From Bugula neritina (taxonomy: Eukaryota > Bryozoa > Gymnolaemata > Cheilostomatida > Bugulidae), in NCBI GenBank assembly GCA_964035545.1, contig OZ037768.1:9353241-9417240 (forward strand): 64,000 nt of DNA. Reading direction: 5' to 3'. The first letter of the stretch is position 1. Each line of letters begins with the position of its first letter. The position numbers and the translations under genes were made by a program. The notes under the pieces were generated by a model that was given only the letters and a program-made list of their open reading frames with translations, was not told the DNA's origin and ran no database searches. Positions 13,101 to 26,189 of this stretch are shown here, piece by piece.

Positions 13101-16100
13101 GAGTTATGTGCAATTAATTCAGTATATGTTCCCTCGTTACCAATGGTGTGCTTATTAAACATGCAGGCATTGCTTAAATACATGTGAATCAATATAAAAA
13201 CTACATATTCCAATGTTTGCTGTTGTTGGTGGTCTAGTTGTGTAAATCTTGATTTTATGCCAAATATAATTAATACCATGATATATGTACTGACCAAAGT
13301 GCACTGAACTCAATTCTCACTATTACTTGCTGTTTATTTTATATAGAAATGCACAAACAGTATAAATTGTAGGCCTTGGATCTGTGCTGTTTGCCATTAC
13401 CATAGACTGTGAAGATATTAATAAGACAACCTCCAGCTCAACTTCCTCAGGGGCCGCTGCTAAGCCCGCTGCTTCTAGCAGCTCTAGTTTTATTAAATTC
13501 AACAATATTTTTTCAACATTCCAAAAAACAGATACTCGTCCTCTCTCAGCTTCTGGCAGTGAAGCAATTGGTTAGTTATTAATGAGAGTTATTTAAGAGT
13601 TATTGCTTGTAGTATCTTCATAATCGCGTATGTTATGTTTGTATATTATGTTTGTATGTCTGTGTGTGTCTGTGTTGTGCCTGTAGATGTCTGAGTGTTA
13701 CGTTTGTATATCTGTGTTGTGTGTGTGCGTGTGTGCATCATTATGCACAATCAATTTTTTATCTTGAACACAAAAGGTGAGAATTTCATTACTATATCAC
13801 AGCTGTTGTTAGTTGTGAATTGTGCTTCATACACACTATGAATATTTTAGAAATTTATACAGCATTTATGTGATCTGCAATTAATATTTTGTTTACTCCT
13901 TCAACTATAGATGTATTTTCTAGCCATTCCAGAACTAAAACAACAAAATCACAGTAGAAAAGCAGCTAAGATTGTATCATTCAACGATTCTGATGATGAA
14001 GAGAATGGTGTTGGGGTAGACAACTCCGAATCAGTTGCTTCTTCGTCCAAACCTTCTCTACAGCGAAATGAAAGCAAAGTGTCTCTAGGCAGTGACAACA
14101 GTATTCTTCTCTCCTCTATTGATGAGTGAGTATCATCTTGCACACGGGAGTGTTAAACAGCTGCCATGTTTGTTTTGTTATTATTTAGTGCTGACCAACA
14201 ATAAATTTTTTTATCGTCAAGTAATTTTGATTTTAGTGAAAATATTTCCCCCTCATTTACACCATTGGCACCATCTGGCCTTCCGTTGAATCTGGAAGAC
14301 GGGGATGATGCTTCAGTTGATTCTGACGTTCCAAGCATATCCTGTTCATGGAATGATGAGTCGGCTAATGCGTTATCTCTTGCCACAAAAACTAGAAGGT
14401 ACTTTCACATAGCCTAATACTCTTGTATCTATAATAAGCAAAGAATTCATCTACTGTTACCTGTTTAGGCAAAGTTATTAGAAATCACAGCTTATTGTTA
14501 TAATTTTCCAGAATTATAATATTGTGGGTATTTATGTATGCTTCCAATTACTGCATCCCTGATGTGTTATGTAATCAAACCAAGTGTAAGTGAGAACCGT
14601 GAGAATAAGAGATATATATTTAGAAACAAGATACAAGAAATAAAAGGTTTACATGAGTTATAGAACAGAGCAAGAAACAAGTGTTTAAAGGATTTCTCAA
14701 TCTTAGTTTATTACAATCACATAATAATTATGAACTATAATCTAATGTGTATGCAAACAATTGTGACTTTGCAAAGGGATATGTGCCTAGAAAACAGCTT
14801 TTCAAAATTCCAATTTTGAGGGAGGTAAAATTTTCAGCCATGAAAAAGAATAGCCTAATACGTGACGTGTGAACGCCAGTAACTATGCTGCACGTGCTAA
14901 CTATAACGCTAGTATTCAAGGTTGCTGAGCACAACATCAACCAATAACGCTCAAGCAATTACAGTGCGCTATCTAGGTCAGCTTTGATGTGCCCGTAATA
15001 TTGCACAATCTGACCTAGTTTAGATCGATCGCAGGCATTCATCCTAAAGAATGCATGTTTTTGCAATGCTTTTTTCTAATGTTTACAAGCAAAATATGGC
15101 CTAATGTTATCACATACATGTTATTTAAAATGTCAAAAAACTATAGATTGAGATAATTCACATTTGCACTTCTATAAATATACAAATTACGAGCTGAAAG
15201 ATCACATCTCACAGTCATATTTCTATAGTTATTCATTTGTATAGTCACGTGACCAGCAGGAATGCTGGCGCTGTTACGTCACATTTCCCAGCTCATTTCA
15301 AAATCGGCGTTTTGGCTGTTACCAATCTACACCCTCAACTTCAACTAACTTTTTCTACCTTTGGTCAAATGCTTTTTGTCAATGCATGCTTAGAAAAACA
15401 CAATATTATGTGTGTTTGACCTAAATGGCCATTTATTAGACAAGATAGAGCAATCCTTTAAGTGTATACTGTCAGCCTAGCCGGTCTATTGAGCGCGCCG
15501 GAAGGCACTACTTATAAGAGAGTTGATCACGTGTCTTCCCTACAGCTGATTGGATCGCATCTTGTTATTACGTGCCAGTCACGTTACCTCTCCGCATACC
15601 AAATGGAGGGACTAATAGAAGAGCGTCATGACTATAACTAATATGTAATAGGGTATTAGGACTTCACTTCCGATAGCCATTACCTTATTATAGATACAAC
15701 TAAATATAGACCTACTGGTTGTTGAACTGCTTGAAATCTGTTTGTATTGTTTACAGTGAATCATTTATCAGAACGCAAGGTGATGGTAGCTCACTGCCTG
15801 AGGAGAGAAAAAACACAACAGAAACAATGTCTAATGGTGAGAGCTTGATGGCTATTTGTTCTGTAAGATTAAACCAATGTGATTGTATTAAAGTACATCA
15901 CATAATCTTCAGTTAATGTCACTATGGATAGGTGTTTCTGTTACAGCTGAGCTCAAACAAGCAATGGTTACTATGATGATGAAGAAAGATGAAATTGAAG
16001 ATCGAAATGGGTGGGTTTTATTATTTGTATGCTTTTAAGCAGTTGAATGTTCTATTTATAACTGTTTGCATTTTACCTAAAATAACACATTAATTATGCA

Positions 16101-19100
16101 TCAAAATGTGTTTTGCATAATCCTAGGGTTCTGAAGTCCATGCTGGAACAAGAAGAGCAGTATACGAAGGGGCTGAGAGAAGAGCTTACTCAGCTCACTA
16201 AGAAGTACGAAGAACAAGCACTGAGAGATCAGACTAAAGTGCAATCTGTTACCAAGTATGTCTGACTTTACGTGACTTGAATAGAGTAAAATATGCTCTG
16301 CTACACTCTGTATATTAGTTATGTGTGTATATGTATTGAAAGTTATATATAAGTTGCATTTTAACTTAAATTTTCTTTGTCTGATTCACAGAGACAATGC
16401 CCTGTTGAAACACCAGTTGAAGAAATATATAACAGCTGTTCAAATGCTCAGAAGAGATGGACCTAATGCCGAAAGTGAGTATGCTATAAACTTAATGGTT
16501 GTATTATGTGTATGGTCGTACTATTATGCAGTATTTGTATGTTTGTGTTGAACTATAAAATTCGAAGTTATATTACTGGGGAATTTCATTGAATGCGATG
16601 ATTATTCCAGTAATTATTTAAAACTCTTTCTCGGTTTTTGTGTAAGGAATACACCAATATACTGTGTTTACTATAAGTTGCTGTCACAGCAAAGTGTTAA
16701 GCTTATGTTGTTTATGAACCAGTTATGATATTTTTTAACCTGAAGTTCAGGCTTCTCATGTTAACCCCATGAGAAAGTTATGTAATGTTGCCTTTCATTT
16801 CAGATCTTGGAATTCATTTAGACGAGCAACCGTTGCCCACCATTACTCCATCTGCTTTAGAAGAAACTACGAACCACGAGGCAACAGAGTATCGCAGAAA
16901 ACTTATTCAGGTAAAAGAAGTCAATTGAAACAAAATTTCAAGAATAAATTTAATGCTTCAGTAGTTTTAGTTGGACTAAACGGAGCTCCCCATATTTTCT
17001 TTGAATGATTGAGTTTTTATAATCTTAGCATATGAAAACATGAAGGAAGGTTATATGACTTTGTCTAATATATTTCACCAGGGATCCTAAAATCTCACGA
17101 TAATAACAATGCTAATTACTGTGACCTAATTATTATATGAGTTGCAGTTTTATTTGGAAAATTAAATGGATAATATAGTGCAATCCTTCACCAACATGAC
17201 CCAATAAATAAACTCAACAAATATTTACTGCTCAAGCTATAAAATCAGTACACTAAGTTTGTGTTAAAGCATAAAATGACTGATAGAAAAAGCATAATTT
17301 TAAAATAATATTTTGTGCTAGTGCTACACTGTCTGTTGCCGCATTTGTTTAACTGCCTGGTAAAATAATCTAGCATATAATGGCACCAGCAGAGTAAAAT
17401 ATATCACAGCTATTTACATTAGCTGTTACATTCAAAAATTAGATGGATTTATACTTGTTTGTCAGTTCATCATAGTTTTGTCTGCTGAATCTGCTTGTTG
17501 TATTTAGTTACACCCTCGTAAAAATATAAGAGCCAAGTAACACGGTTGTTTGAATTACATTGATTAATTGTTCAGAGTATCAAGTGTAACATTATTTTAC
17601 AAGTTCTTTCTTCAGTTCTAAAGTTTGATCGTACTGATTTGTTTTAATTTTAAGCAAATTATCTCCCACCAGCCTAAATAAATATACATTGCTGCACTCT
17701 ACTCACAGGTTGCGGAGATGCATGGTGAGCTTATGGAATTCAATGAGCATTTGCAGCGTCAACTTCTTCAGAAAGAGGCTTCTCTTAAGAAATTGACTTC
17801 GGAACTCGTTGAGTTGCGAGGACCTGTAAGCTGTCAATTGGTTTATTCAATAAATTTGATATTTCTAATGCTTTAATATTTCAAAATTAATTTGAATGCT
17901 ATGCTATAACTCTACTTTAAACTGTGTTTTAGTGAACTGCTTCTATAGTATGGCGTATTTCTATGAATTACACATATTTACATCTTCCTTAAAATACCTT
18001 AGAAGAAAATTAATATAACAATAAGGAGTTGTGTGTTTTATTGCAGCTACCAACTGATGTTAGCAGCTCATTACAAGACAGTTATGGTGTCAGTGGCAGC
18101 AGGTGAAAATCGACTGCAGTACTATCAGTTTCTGAACTACTTTTGGTTTTTACAACTTGAAAAAATTTCATCTCAGCAGTTTATGTTTTAATCCTTGTGT
18201 CTGTTTAAAACATCATGAGTTTGAAAATGCAAACTTTTAATGTTTAGTAAGATATTGCAAAATAAATAATAACCTGAACATTACAGTTACTACAATCATT
18301 AGTTGATGAAAAGCAGAGAGTATTGCTGATGATTAATAATAAAATATTTTAGCTGCGAAAAAGTGACTGCTAGGTGATGCACAGTAATTTTTCTCTGACC
18401 ATGGGATTGTTATATAATTTTTAAAGTTGCATTCAATTATCTTTGAAATATTTTTCAAATAATTCATATAGACAGCTGTTTACCAACGTTTAAATTTTTT
18501 TCTCAGTGAGTGGCGACCCCTGGTGAATATTTGGATTCCATCAGTCTTTCTTAAAGGATCCAAAAGTTCATCTCACCATGTTTATCAGGTATTTTGTAAT
18601 GTTGTGTATAGAAATATTTCGGAGTGCTTCACATAATTTATAGAAAGATTGTTGATGGCTTCTTATCTTGTATCCTATCTTGCAGGTGTTTTTGAGAATA
18701 AAAGATGACGAATGGAATGTTTATCGTCGGTATTCAGAGTTTTATTCTTTCTTTGTGGCAGTCAAGAAATTATATCCATTAATTGCAACATTTGAGTTTC
18801 CTCCTAAGAAATCTGTTGGAAATAAGGTAAGTTGTGTTTTAGATCACCACTGCATGCAGCTATACTCTCATTAAAATACTATCCTATGTTTTTTATCATC
18901 AGCTGTCTCAGTTAGCTTTGTTGGCAATGTATTTTCAGGAGATGCGTTTTGTTGATGAAAGGCGGAAGAAATTGCAGTTATTTCTGAGGAAAACTATACA
19001 ACACATCGTGTCTGAAGATGAAAACCTTGCCAGCGATTTGTGTAAAGCAAAAATTGTTTCTTGTTTTTCAATGCTGGGGTTAGTTAATTAATTTTGAACA

Positions 19101-19308
19101 TACGTTTTGTAACATTTACGTACCAATACTCTTGCAGACCTATTACTTCAAACTGTTTGTTAATCAACTATTGCTAGTTCATGCTTACTTTGAATGTTTT
19201 AGAGATAACACACAGCCAGAAATCAAAAGTAAAAGATCGAAAGTGAAATCTAGTAAAAGTTCTATAGCAAGCAACAGTGGCTCACCATCTCATTACACTG
19301 GCTTATGA
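10147..19308 (+). CDS. SNX29: Sorting nexin 29 (RUN + coiled coil + PX)
   Basis: Sorting-nexin family protein, likely membrane-associated through PX-phosphoinositide binding. Exons: 10147-10156, 11284-11348, 11499-11551, 11964-12044, 12223-12302, 12559-12733, 12831-12901, 13373-13570, 13933-14125, 14237-14398, 15757-15836, 15947-16010, 16127-16255, 16392-16474, 16804-16910, 17709-17825, 18047-18102, 18507-18588, 18686-18826, 18939-19078, 19203-19308. Total 2193 nt, 730 aa (human 813). RUN domain about residues 10-195 (GRGRAWLRSCLNEKSLE), a Ser/Asp-rich linker, coiled coil about 390-555 (LKKYITAVQMLRRDG, VAEMHGELMEFNEHL), PX about 575-700 with the phosphoinositide-binding RRYSEF at 616-621 and FPPKK at 640-644. 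All borders are GT-AG and phases agree. Exon 9 must use the second of two AGs (13931-13932); the first would hit a stop. Exon 1 holds only ten coding bases and is the least certain. Confidence 0.95.
10316..10804. mobile_element. hAT-type MITE (489 bp) in SNX29 intron 1
   Basis: Ends read CAGGGTTAGGGTAATTG and, from the other side, CAGGGTTGGGTTCAATTAC. A perfect 8-bp duplication CAATCTAA flanks it (10308-10315 and 10805-10812), as expected for hAT insertion. Both arms are built of TGTAATTGTAATTAATTAC-like subterminal repeats around a unique core (about 10500-10670). No coding capacity. Confidence 0.88.
14399..15756 (+). other. SNX29 intron 10, with E-box/CRE-like cluster
   Basis: A long intron without exons. 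It holds CTAGGTCAG/CTGACCTAG facing copies (about 14973-15026) and a CpG-richer patch at 15240-15610 with CACGTG, TGACGT/ACGTCA-like and TTATAAGAG sequences. An intronic promoter or another decayed repeat would both fit. Confidence 0.3.
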
Positions 19309-20765
19309 TGCACCAACTTTTGCTGTAGGCATATTTATAAGTTTTACTTAAAATTCTAGTTGGGCTAAATTTTTAAACTACAAATGGCAATATTGCTATT
19401 TTCATGCCAAGTGATTACTAAATGGTAGCAACAAAATTTTGTAGTGACACAATTTAAATTATTTGTATTATGAACTATTTGATTTTCAAACTGGTGAAAA
19501 CTGCTCATCAGTTTGAAAAGCCAGAAAGTTGCTACATTAGCCAATCAAGTATATTTATTGGACTGTTAGAATTATTTTAAAATGTTCATCAGTATTTAGA
19601 GTAGATATAAGCCTAATCTAGTTTGGTAAAATTACTTCTAGGTTTGACCCAAGTTTAAACTATAGAATTATAATTAGCAACTGGTAGCCTCAGTATTATT
19701 GGTGCTTTCTGCATAATATTTACTCTGAATCAGAAATTGAGACTAGTCAATACTTACTAAATGATCAAGTTTTTTATAATGTAAAAAATTCAACTATGAA
19801 TAAGTTTTCCTGCAGGTTTATGTATTAAAATTAAATAATAGGTCTTCAGATGTGGCCTATTATAAAACATGTATATTGCAGTATAACAAAAAGATGGTGC
19901 TAAATATTTCAGTTTTACTGTGGGTTGGGTCAAGTTGGTATTTAATTTTTATTGTTGAGACAATGATAGAAATACATAATTACAATGTGTGCCACTACTA
20001 CTATATTTTATAACAATTGATATTATTTTTTCAATCCAGCTTATGACAAGACATTGGTATATTATTGTATTTATAAAAGAATCTTGATTTTTATCAATAC
20101 TAAAAGCAATACTGCAAGATTTTGAATTTGTAATTAAATATACATTATTGAGTATATGAGTCTTAATACATTTATACTTGTTTTTAAATGTTAATTTCTA
20201 TTTTATACACCAATATTGCTGTCCTAATTAGAAATCAACATCACGAGTATGAACCCAATTTACAAGCATTTTCGAGTTTTTACCTAAAATAGCATAACTC
20301 AAATGACATCTTTATAAATGATTTAAATATATGCCATAATTGATTATGTGAGGCCACAATCATTATAAAATAAAACTGATTATGTTTGCCAATAAGAAAT
20401 TAATTTCAACATTAGCCATTGGATAAATCTACCAAAGGATATCTAAAAATAATCTGAGGTTTTTTAAAACAAGTAACACCAAAATATACCTGGAAATGAG
20501 CTTTTGAAAATCTAGAAACTACAAAAATATAAAATTTGGACTAGTACATTAAAAAACCAATAAAAGTTTGTGCTGTCCATAACTAACATAGAGTGGAAAA
20601 ATGGGTGTAGGTGCAGTAATAAGATATTTACAAAAAACTGTCTTCTACAAGAAAAACCTTGCAAACAAGTTTTAACCTGCACCCAAACTAAAATTTACAG
20701 AAGCAATCCTAGAACTAGAGCTATTGAAACTTCTCCTTTGCTGCACCTGAATGAAAAATAGGAGG
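19309..20765. other. Convergent 3' region of SNX29 and JOSD
   Basis: AT-rich, no coding exon seen; it must contain the 3' UTRs of both convergent genes. Confidence 0.5.
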
Positions 20766-21614
20766 CTAAGTTGCCCTTTTCCAAGATCCATCTTTATGTA
20801 TCTCAGGCTTGACTATAATGAGCAGCTCTCGTTCTTTTTCTAATAACTGTGTTTGTAAATAGTGTAGAACCTTGCTATTATCTCCCAGTGAGTCTGGTGA
20901 TTTTAGTTTAGAGTCAAGATTATAATAAGTATCTACAATTTTTCTTATAGCTACCCAATGTTTTCGATTGAAGCTAAGTGGTATTAAACCACCCAGTTTA
21001 TAATCTGACGGGATATTGAGAATAAATCCTTCTATGTTCTCAAGCTGGAGTTCATCAGTGTTCCTAAATAAAAGATACTAAATTACTAAAGAAAAGCTTG
21101 ATTTTGTGCTCTTCAGCAAAAAAAAAGGTTTTAAAATAAACAATTTATACAATAGGAAAATACCTTCTTTTATCAAACCAAATGACTTCATGGCCTTGAG
21201 ACTCCATAGCAGCCATTATTACATTCACATCGTAATTGCCCGTACCAAACATACTTCGGTGAGGATTGAAAAATGTACTAGGTGAAAGTCTAGAACAGCA
21301 GGTATTACAAAAATAATGTCAACTGCATACAAAAGTAGATCTCTAAGCATAATCAATTTTGTTGGATATGAAAAACAACACACTGAGTGAAGTGAAAAAT
21401 AAAGAAATATGGAAGGCACTCACTGATAACAAAGTTTATCTATGTCTTTTTGCACAAATGCTTTACGCTGAAAAAGATTATTCATAGCATGTATAGCACA
21501 GAGTTCTTTTTCCTGACGCTCGTGGTATATTTGTACTCCGCTATTAGCACTTTCAGTTTCCACTCTATTTTTCATTTTAGTCTGACTTGTAATCTTGGTC
21601 AAAATTAGCCCCAT
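20766..21614 (-). CDS. JOSD: Josephin-domain deubiquitinase (JOSD1/2-like)
   Basis: Ubiquitin-specific cysteine protease consisting essentially of one Josephin domain. Exons: 21424-21614, 21164-21289, 20766-21063; 615 nt, 204 aa, against about 190-200 for human JOSD1/2. Catalytic Cys39 lies in [11 protein letters not shown], His141 in NRKHWVAIR, and Asn154/Asp156 in YYNLDSK, giving the expected Cys-His-Asn/Asp arrangement. [11 protein letters not shown] and FDKRR also match the family. It lacks the UIM and polyglutamine tail of ataxin-3, so JOSD1/2 is preferred; which of the two cannot be said, and it may represent the single ancestral gene. The start is the first in-frame ATG (21612-21614). 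Confidence 0.93.
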
Positions 21615-21741
21615 TCACAAAGTATGCTACAAATAAGTATGGATATAGCTACATTCTTATTGTAGTGAGCTTTAGCGTGTAGTGATCTTAGATTTATCTT
21701 TCCACATTTTTCGTTTAAATACAGTAATTTTTCTGCAATTA

Positions 21742-22056
21742 TGTAAACCGATCTCGTCGAAAATCGGAAGTGTGAAGGTGTCGGGACCACCGACTGGGTT
21801 CGATGGCATCTGATCGGACTCAATCGAATGCGATCGGACATGTCGGAGGCTCCAACATCTTCACGGGAACCCCGATTTTCGGACTCGATCGGTAGAAGAT
21901 TCGCAAAGGGACATTTTTTCAGTACATAAGAAGGCGAGCCCACAAAGTAGAATCAGTCCACCACTGGAGCTCGTCGGATCAAGACACACAGATATACTTA
22001 CAGCATTCAATAAAGATTATTCTACTCAACACCGACAACCTATCTTGTTTCTTATA
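21742..22056 (+). mobile_element. Possible solo LTR with foldback in U3
   Basis: A block distinct from its surroundings begins TGTAAACCGATC. It contains a 45-bp imperfect inverted repeat (about 21748-21793 against 21846-21893, with CGAAAATCGG in both arms), then GTACATAAGAAGGCGAG (TATA-like), a CpG-richer stretch and CAATAAAG near 22008. The order U3-like, TATA-like, polyA signal resembles an LTR of Ty3-type elements. No second LTR, primer site or target duplication was found, so another repeat class is possible. Confidence 0.35.
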
Positions 22057-22984
22057 TTGTGGAGTTATGCTCCCACTTAATTGCATTCTACCCACAAAAC
22101 TACTACATTATTATAAAATATTAAAGTGGCTTTTATAAATACGGATCCAAAGTTATATTTAAAATGAGTGTTCAATAATCTAAAATACATAACTCAAAAG
22201 CTAGCATGACCTTTATAATAGCTTCTCTCACAAAAGCAGAGCCTGTAGTATCAACTTAATGTAAAACATATAATACCCACTTCCAAAAATAAGGGCATCT
22301 ATTGAGCTCATGATTACAGACCAAAATCATATACTTGTATGTTACTTTTCATCCTTTTCAAAAATTTTACAACAAATATACCAGATTTTTAAAAAAAACC
22401 CACTAATATGCTAAATGTCACAGAATCAACTATCTTAATTATGCATTCATGTGCAGATACATATGTGTGTATATTCATATGCACCTCTAACACAGAATTT
22501 CACACCTGATCAGCTAAGGAACATCTGCCTGTGCTCATAGACAAGTTGGATACTAGATAACTAGAGCTTGGAGATCAAAACTTGAAAGTTGTGATCATCT
22601 CAAGGTTTTAAAATAGAGCAAAAACAGCATTTACTTGAAAACTTGGGCATAGCCTTCATTTTAAGGTGGTTGCCAGTTGCATACTCCAAGATTAAGCTGA
22701 CTTCCTTGATTAACTATACTATTGATCATATAGACCTTTTCTACCTTATATTTCCAACTATTGCAGTACATTAAATATTATTGCTGAAAGCTGTTTTATG
22801 CCATTTTTATATATGCACATAAAACACAGAGGCACACAACACACATAAAGTATCAAACACAGTATCTAATATAAAATTGTCCTTTGTGTGAAATATGCTC
22901 AATATGAAAGTTGAGTCACGTCAATTGTCCAACCAGAACTATTTAGAAAAATGCTATGAAACCATTGCACTATTTCCTACTACA
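22057..22984. other. AT-rich spacer
   Basis: Nothing recognisable as a gene or repeat in this stretch. Confidence 0.4.
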
Positions 22985-22995
22985 TTTAACTTGAA

Positions 22996-23180
22996 AGCAC
23001 CACCACCACTACTACCACCACCACCACTACTACCCCCCAACCCCGACACTACAACCACTACTACTACTACCAATACTACTACCACTACTAATCATTAATG
23101 TACTACTACCACTACTACCACCACCACTACCAGTAATAGTGGTAGTAGTAGTAGCAGCAGCAGCAGCAGCAGTAGTAGTA
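22996..23180. repeat. Facing triplet microsatellites (ACC/ACT)n and (GTA/GCA)n
   Basis: Pyrimidine-type ACC and ACT triplets run from about 22996 to 23135, then switch to GTAGTAGTAGCAGCAGCAG-type triplets to about 23180. The ACT and AGT runs are complementary, so a large hairpin is possible. Confidence 0.8.
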
Positions 23181-23229
23181 CTAGTCAAAGTAAGTGAATG
23201 TAAATGCAACACTAACACTCAAGTCCAAA

Positions 23230-23900
23230 AGTTATACTAAAAATTAATACCATAACTTATAACTATAAGTATAACATTAACTATAAGTTATTAGTTAATT
23301 ATTTAGTTACTTATAGTTATAGTTACACAGTATGAGTATACGACTAAGAGTAAGTTATAGTACTAGTATTACTATTGGTATTAGTATTACACTATTATTA
23401 TTAGTATTACTATTATAGTAATACTATTAGTATTAGTATAATTATAACTTTAACTTATAGTACAAATACCACTTAAAGTTAGTATAACGTACTCTTAGTG
23501 ATGCTAATAACTAAATAAGGCTAACAATAATACTAACAATAATACTAATAGTATTACTATTACTAAAGTAATACTAATAGTAATAGACTCATACTCATAG
23601 TAATACTAATACTAATAGACTCATACTCATAGTTATAGTAATAGTAATACACTTACACTTACAGTATCAGCATGACTATGAGACATGAGCATCATTATGA
23701 GCTGAGTATTTTATACTCATACTGATAATGATACTGATAAAGAGTAAGTGTAACACTAACAGACACCTATCAAGTGACTACTGACTAGTAGTAGTAGTAG
23801 TACTAGTTAGACTTAGTGTTACTGTTACTGTTAGTGTTAGTGTTACAGTTGTGACTTACTCATACTGTTATATTTATGATAACACTTAATAGTTAGACTA
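23230..23900. repeat. Mosaic ACTAATAGTAATA tract
   Basis: Nearly 700 bp built from shuffled ACT, AAT, AGT, ATT and TAT triplets and TTATAGTTATAGTTAC-like segments, without a fixed period. No gene. Confidence 0.7.
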
Positions 23901-24530
23901 ATACTTGTACTAAAAGTAAATATATTATCCATACTTGTAGTAAACTTCAATTCTGGCTTAATAAAGTTTCGTTTACCCGGAAAATTTTCAATCTGAGTAG
24001 TCCAATTCACTACAAATAATTCACGTCTGTAAGAAGCTAGCGCTAAGTGCACTGAATGCAAAGAATCAACTACTGCACCAATCATTTTGCGCTCGAAAAT
24101 GGCTTAAAACAGCGCCAAGTTAGTAGTCAATGAGTGCATTGGTGCAAAAGATCTCGAGTTTAGATAACCGCGTTTATGCGAATAATGTTAATGTACTATG
24201 CCACCCCCATTCGGGTGCTACTTTTAGCTTTATTTTTTTCCGTTCCATCACTTTTAATACTAGGCTAAAGTCATTTGAAAAAAAAATTCGTACTACTAGA
24301 CAAGACAACTCTTTGAAGTAAGAACGCGTTAGCTCGTAATAAGCCCTTAATACTTGCGTAGAAATTACGAAATTAAGCCGGCACAAAGTTTGGCGAATTA
24401 CCTAGCTTTTATTCTATTGACGTGCTCAGGGTTTGGCGTGTAGTTATGGAGCAAAAGTGTCCGTCGCGAAAGGCAACACTCAGCGCAGAGTCATTTCCAC
24501 GAATTATTTTATAAGGAGCTACGGGTGAAT

Positions 24531-25272
24531 CACGGGCTTTCCATCTCAGATCGATCTGAGAAATGTGCTCAGATCGATCGTTTTTCCATGAGAGTGTCAG
24601 ATCGATCTCGCGAAGTTGCCTCCTCTTAAGTGAAGGATACTTTAAAATTATAATTTGTTCACCTATTTGAGTGATTAAAGCTACTACTGTTGAAAACAAG
24701 ATGGTAGTAGTCTAAAATTTAATCCCAGCTATAAACTATACGCAGCAAAGCTTTCAGTGTATGGTAATTTGGCCAATTTAAAATAATTAATTTTAATTTT
24801 TTAGCTTGACAGCTTATATAAAATTAATGGATGTGTTGCAGATTATTAATAAATTTACAGGACTGTTAGGCTTAAAATTACAAAGAAAATAGCTAATGAA
24901 ACTAAGTTTTGATAGTCATTTAAACTCAATTTAAATTTTCCCATTTTTTTACCTTCTACTGCATATAATTGAGTTTTCTGAATCATTGTACTGAAAGTCA
25001 AAGTTTTGGCATCTGAAAAAGTGGCTATCATGATTATTTAATACTTTGTTTAGTAATTATCAATAAGTGATCATTTTTATTAGCAGACAACATTGTAGCG
25101 CGCAGTCTTTTTCTACTTCTCAGATCGATCTGGCGTCTTTCCATGGTCTTATTGACATGAGATCGATCTGAGTTCGAGCTCTACAGACCGACCAGCTCAG
25201 ATCGACTGAGATCGATCTTTTGCGTCTTTCCATAGATCGATCTCTCTGAGATCGGTACATGGAAAGCCGGTG
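24531..25272. mobile_element. Foldback/MITE-like element with AGATCGATCT arrays (742 bp)
   Basis: Ends are CACGGGCTTTCCAT (24531-24544) and ATGGAAAGCCGGTG (25259-25272), an inverted pair with one mismatch. The palindrome AGATCGATCT or a close variant occurs three times in the left 85 bp and at least four times in the right 160 bp, often preceded by CTTTCCAT. The middle is ordinary AT-rich DNA. No target duplication was found and no ORF is present. The family is not assigned. Confidence 0.6.
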
Positions 25273-26185
25273 ACTAAGTGTAGTAGTTTGTGATTCTAAA
25301 GTTTAGAGTTGAGGGCGTTCAATTCTAAATCCTCAATTACTGCACTCGGTCACTCCAACTCGACTCTGTTCCGGACGGCACGGATTTATAGTATGATGTA
25401 ATAGCAATGCAACGGCGATAATGTTGCACTTACATTCGTAGTATGATCAATAATCACACGCATCTTTTAAATAAAAATTATTTTCTGTATCCTACAGTAA
25501 ACTGCAGACCGCGAAATGACTTACACCGACTAAATACTTCTGCCTTCAAGTTAAAGACATGTAGCTGTGCTCTACTGTAAATCCTGGCGCGAGGGCGAAG
25601 GCTCTAATAAAAACTTAGAGTTAATGTTACAGAAGAATAGTAAGTAACAGGAGCTATTGAAAATTAAATTTGTGCTCTGATTTTATAGCTTTCAAGGTTA
25701 CAGTTCTGAAAACTTTTGCGCCTTACTTGATTTGATTCTGTTATCTGTACTTGGCAGCTGGAAACGGTGGTCTGTTCTATTTCGGAGAGTTGCCTGATCT
25801 ATCCGTTACCCGAGAGCATAATATGTTTTAGCGTTCTGCAATAGCAGAGTAGTGAAATAGCGCCCCTGTCCTACAATAACCGTTCATGTAGGAAACTGGT
25901 CAACTGTGTTACGTTGCAACACATTCTAATTATAATATTAATAATTGCTACTCTATGACTATTGTTATCATTATAATTATTTATTACTAAATCTAATACT
26001 TACTCTCAGTAATTGAAATTTTGGGAATTGTTATCATACTTTATTGTAGATTGTTTTCATCAGTGTAAATAGGAGCATGAATGATAGAATGAGAATGTTC
26101 AATGTGAAAGTTTCTTCAGATTCAGTTGACGGCCAATTTTCATTTTGATTAGGTTTTACTTTTGCCTTTTTATTCTAAAGCAAAC
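25273..26185. other. Spacer
   Basis: No exon or repeat was recognised; base composition is somewhat less AT-rich around 25300-25860. Confidence 0.35.
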
Positions 26186-26189
26186 ATGA

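Noticed and set aside
13911..13932. Earlier acceptor for SNX29 exon 9
   Set aside because: Using the first AG (13909-13910 region) in the correct phase runs into a stop; the AG at 13931-13932 keeps the frame.
21605..21943. 112-codon minus-strand ORF upstream of JOSD
   Set aside because: It reads through the LTR-like inverted repeat and overlaps the JOSD start; no family resemblance.
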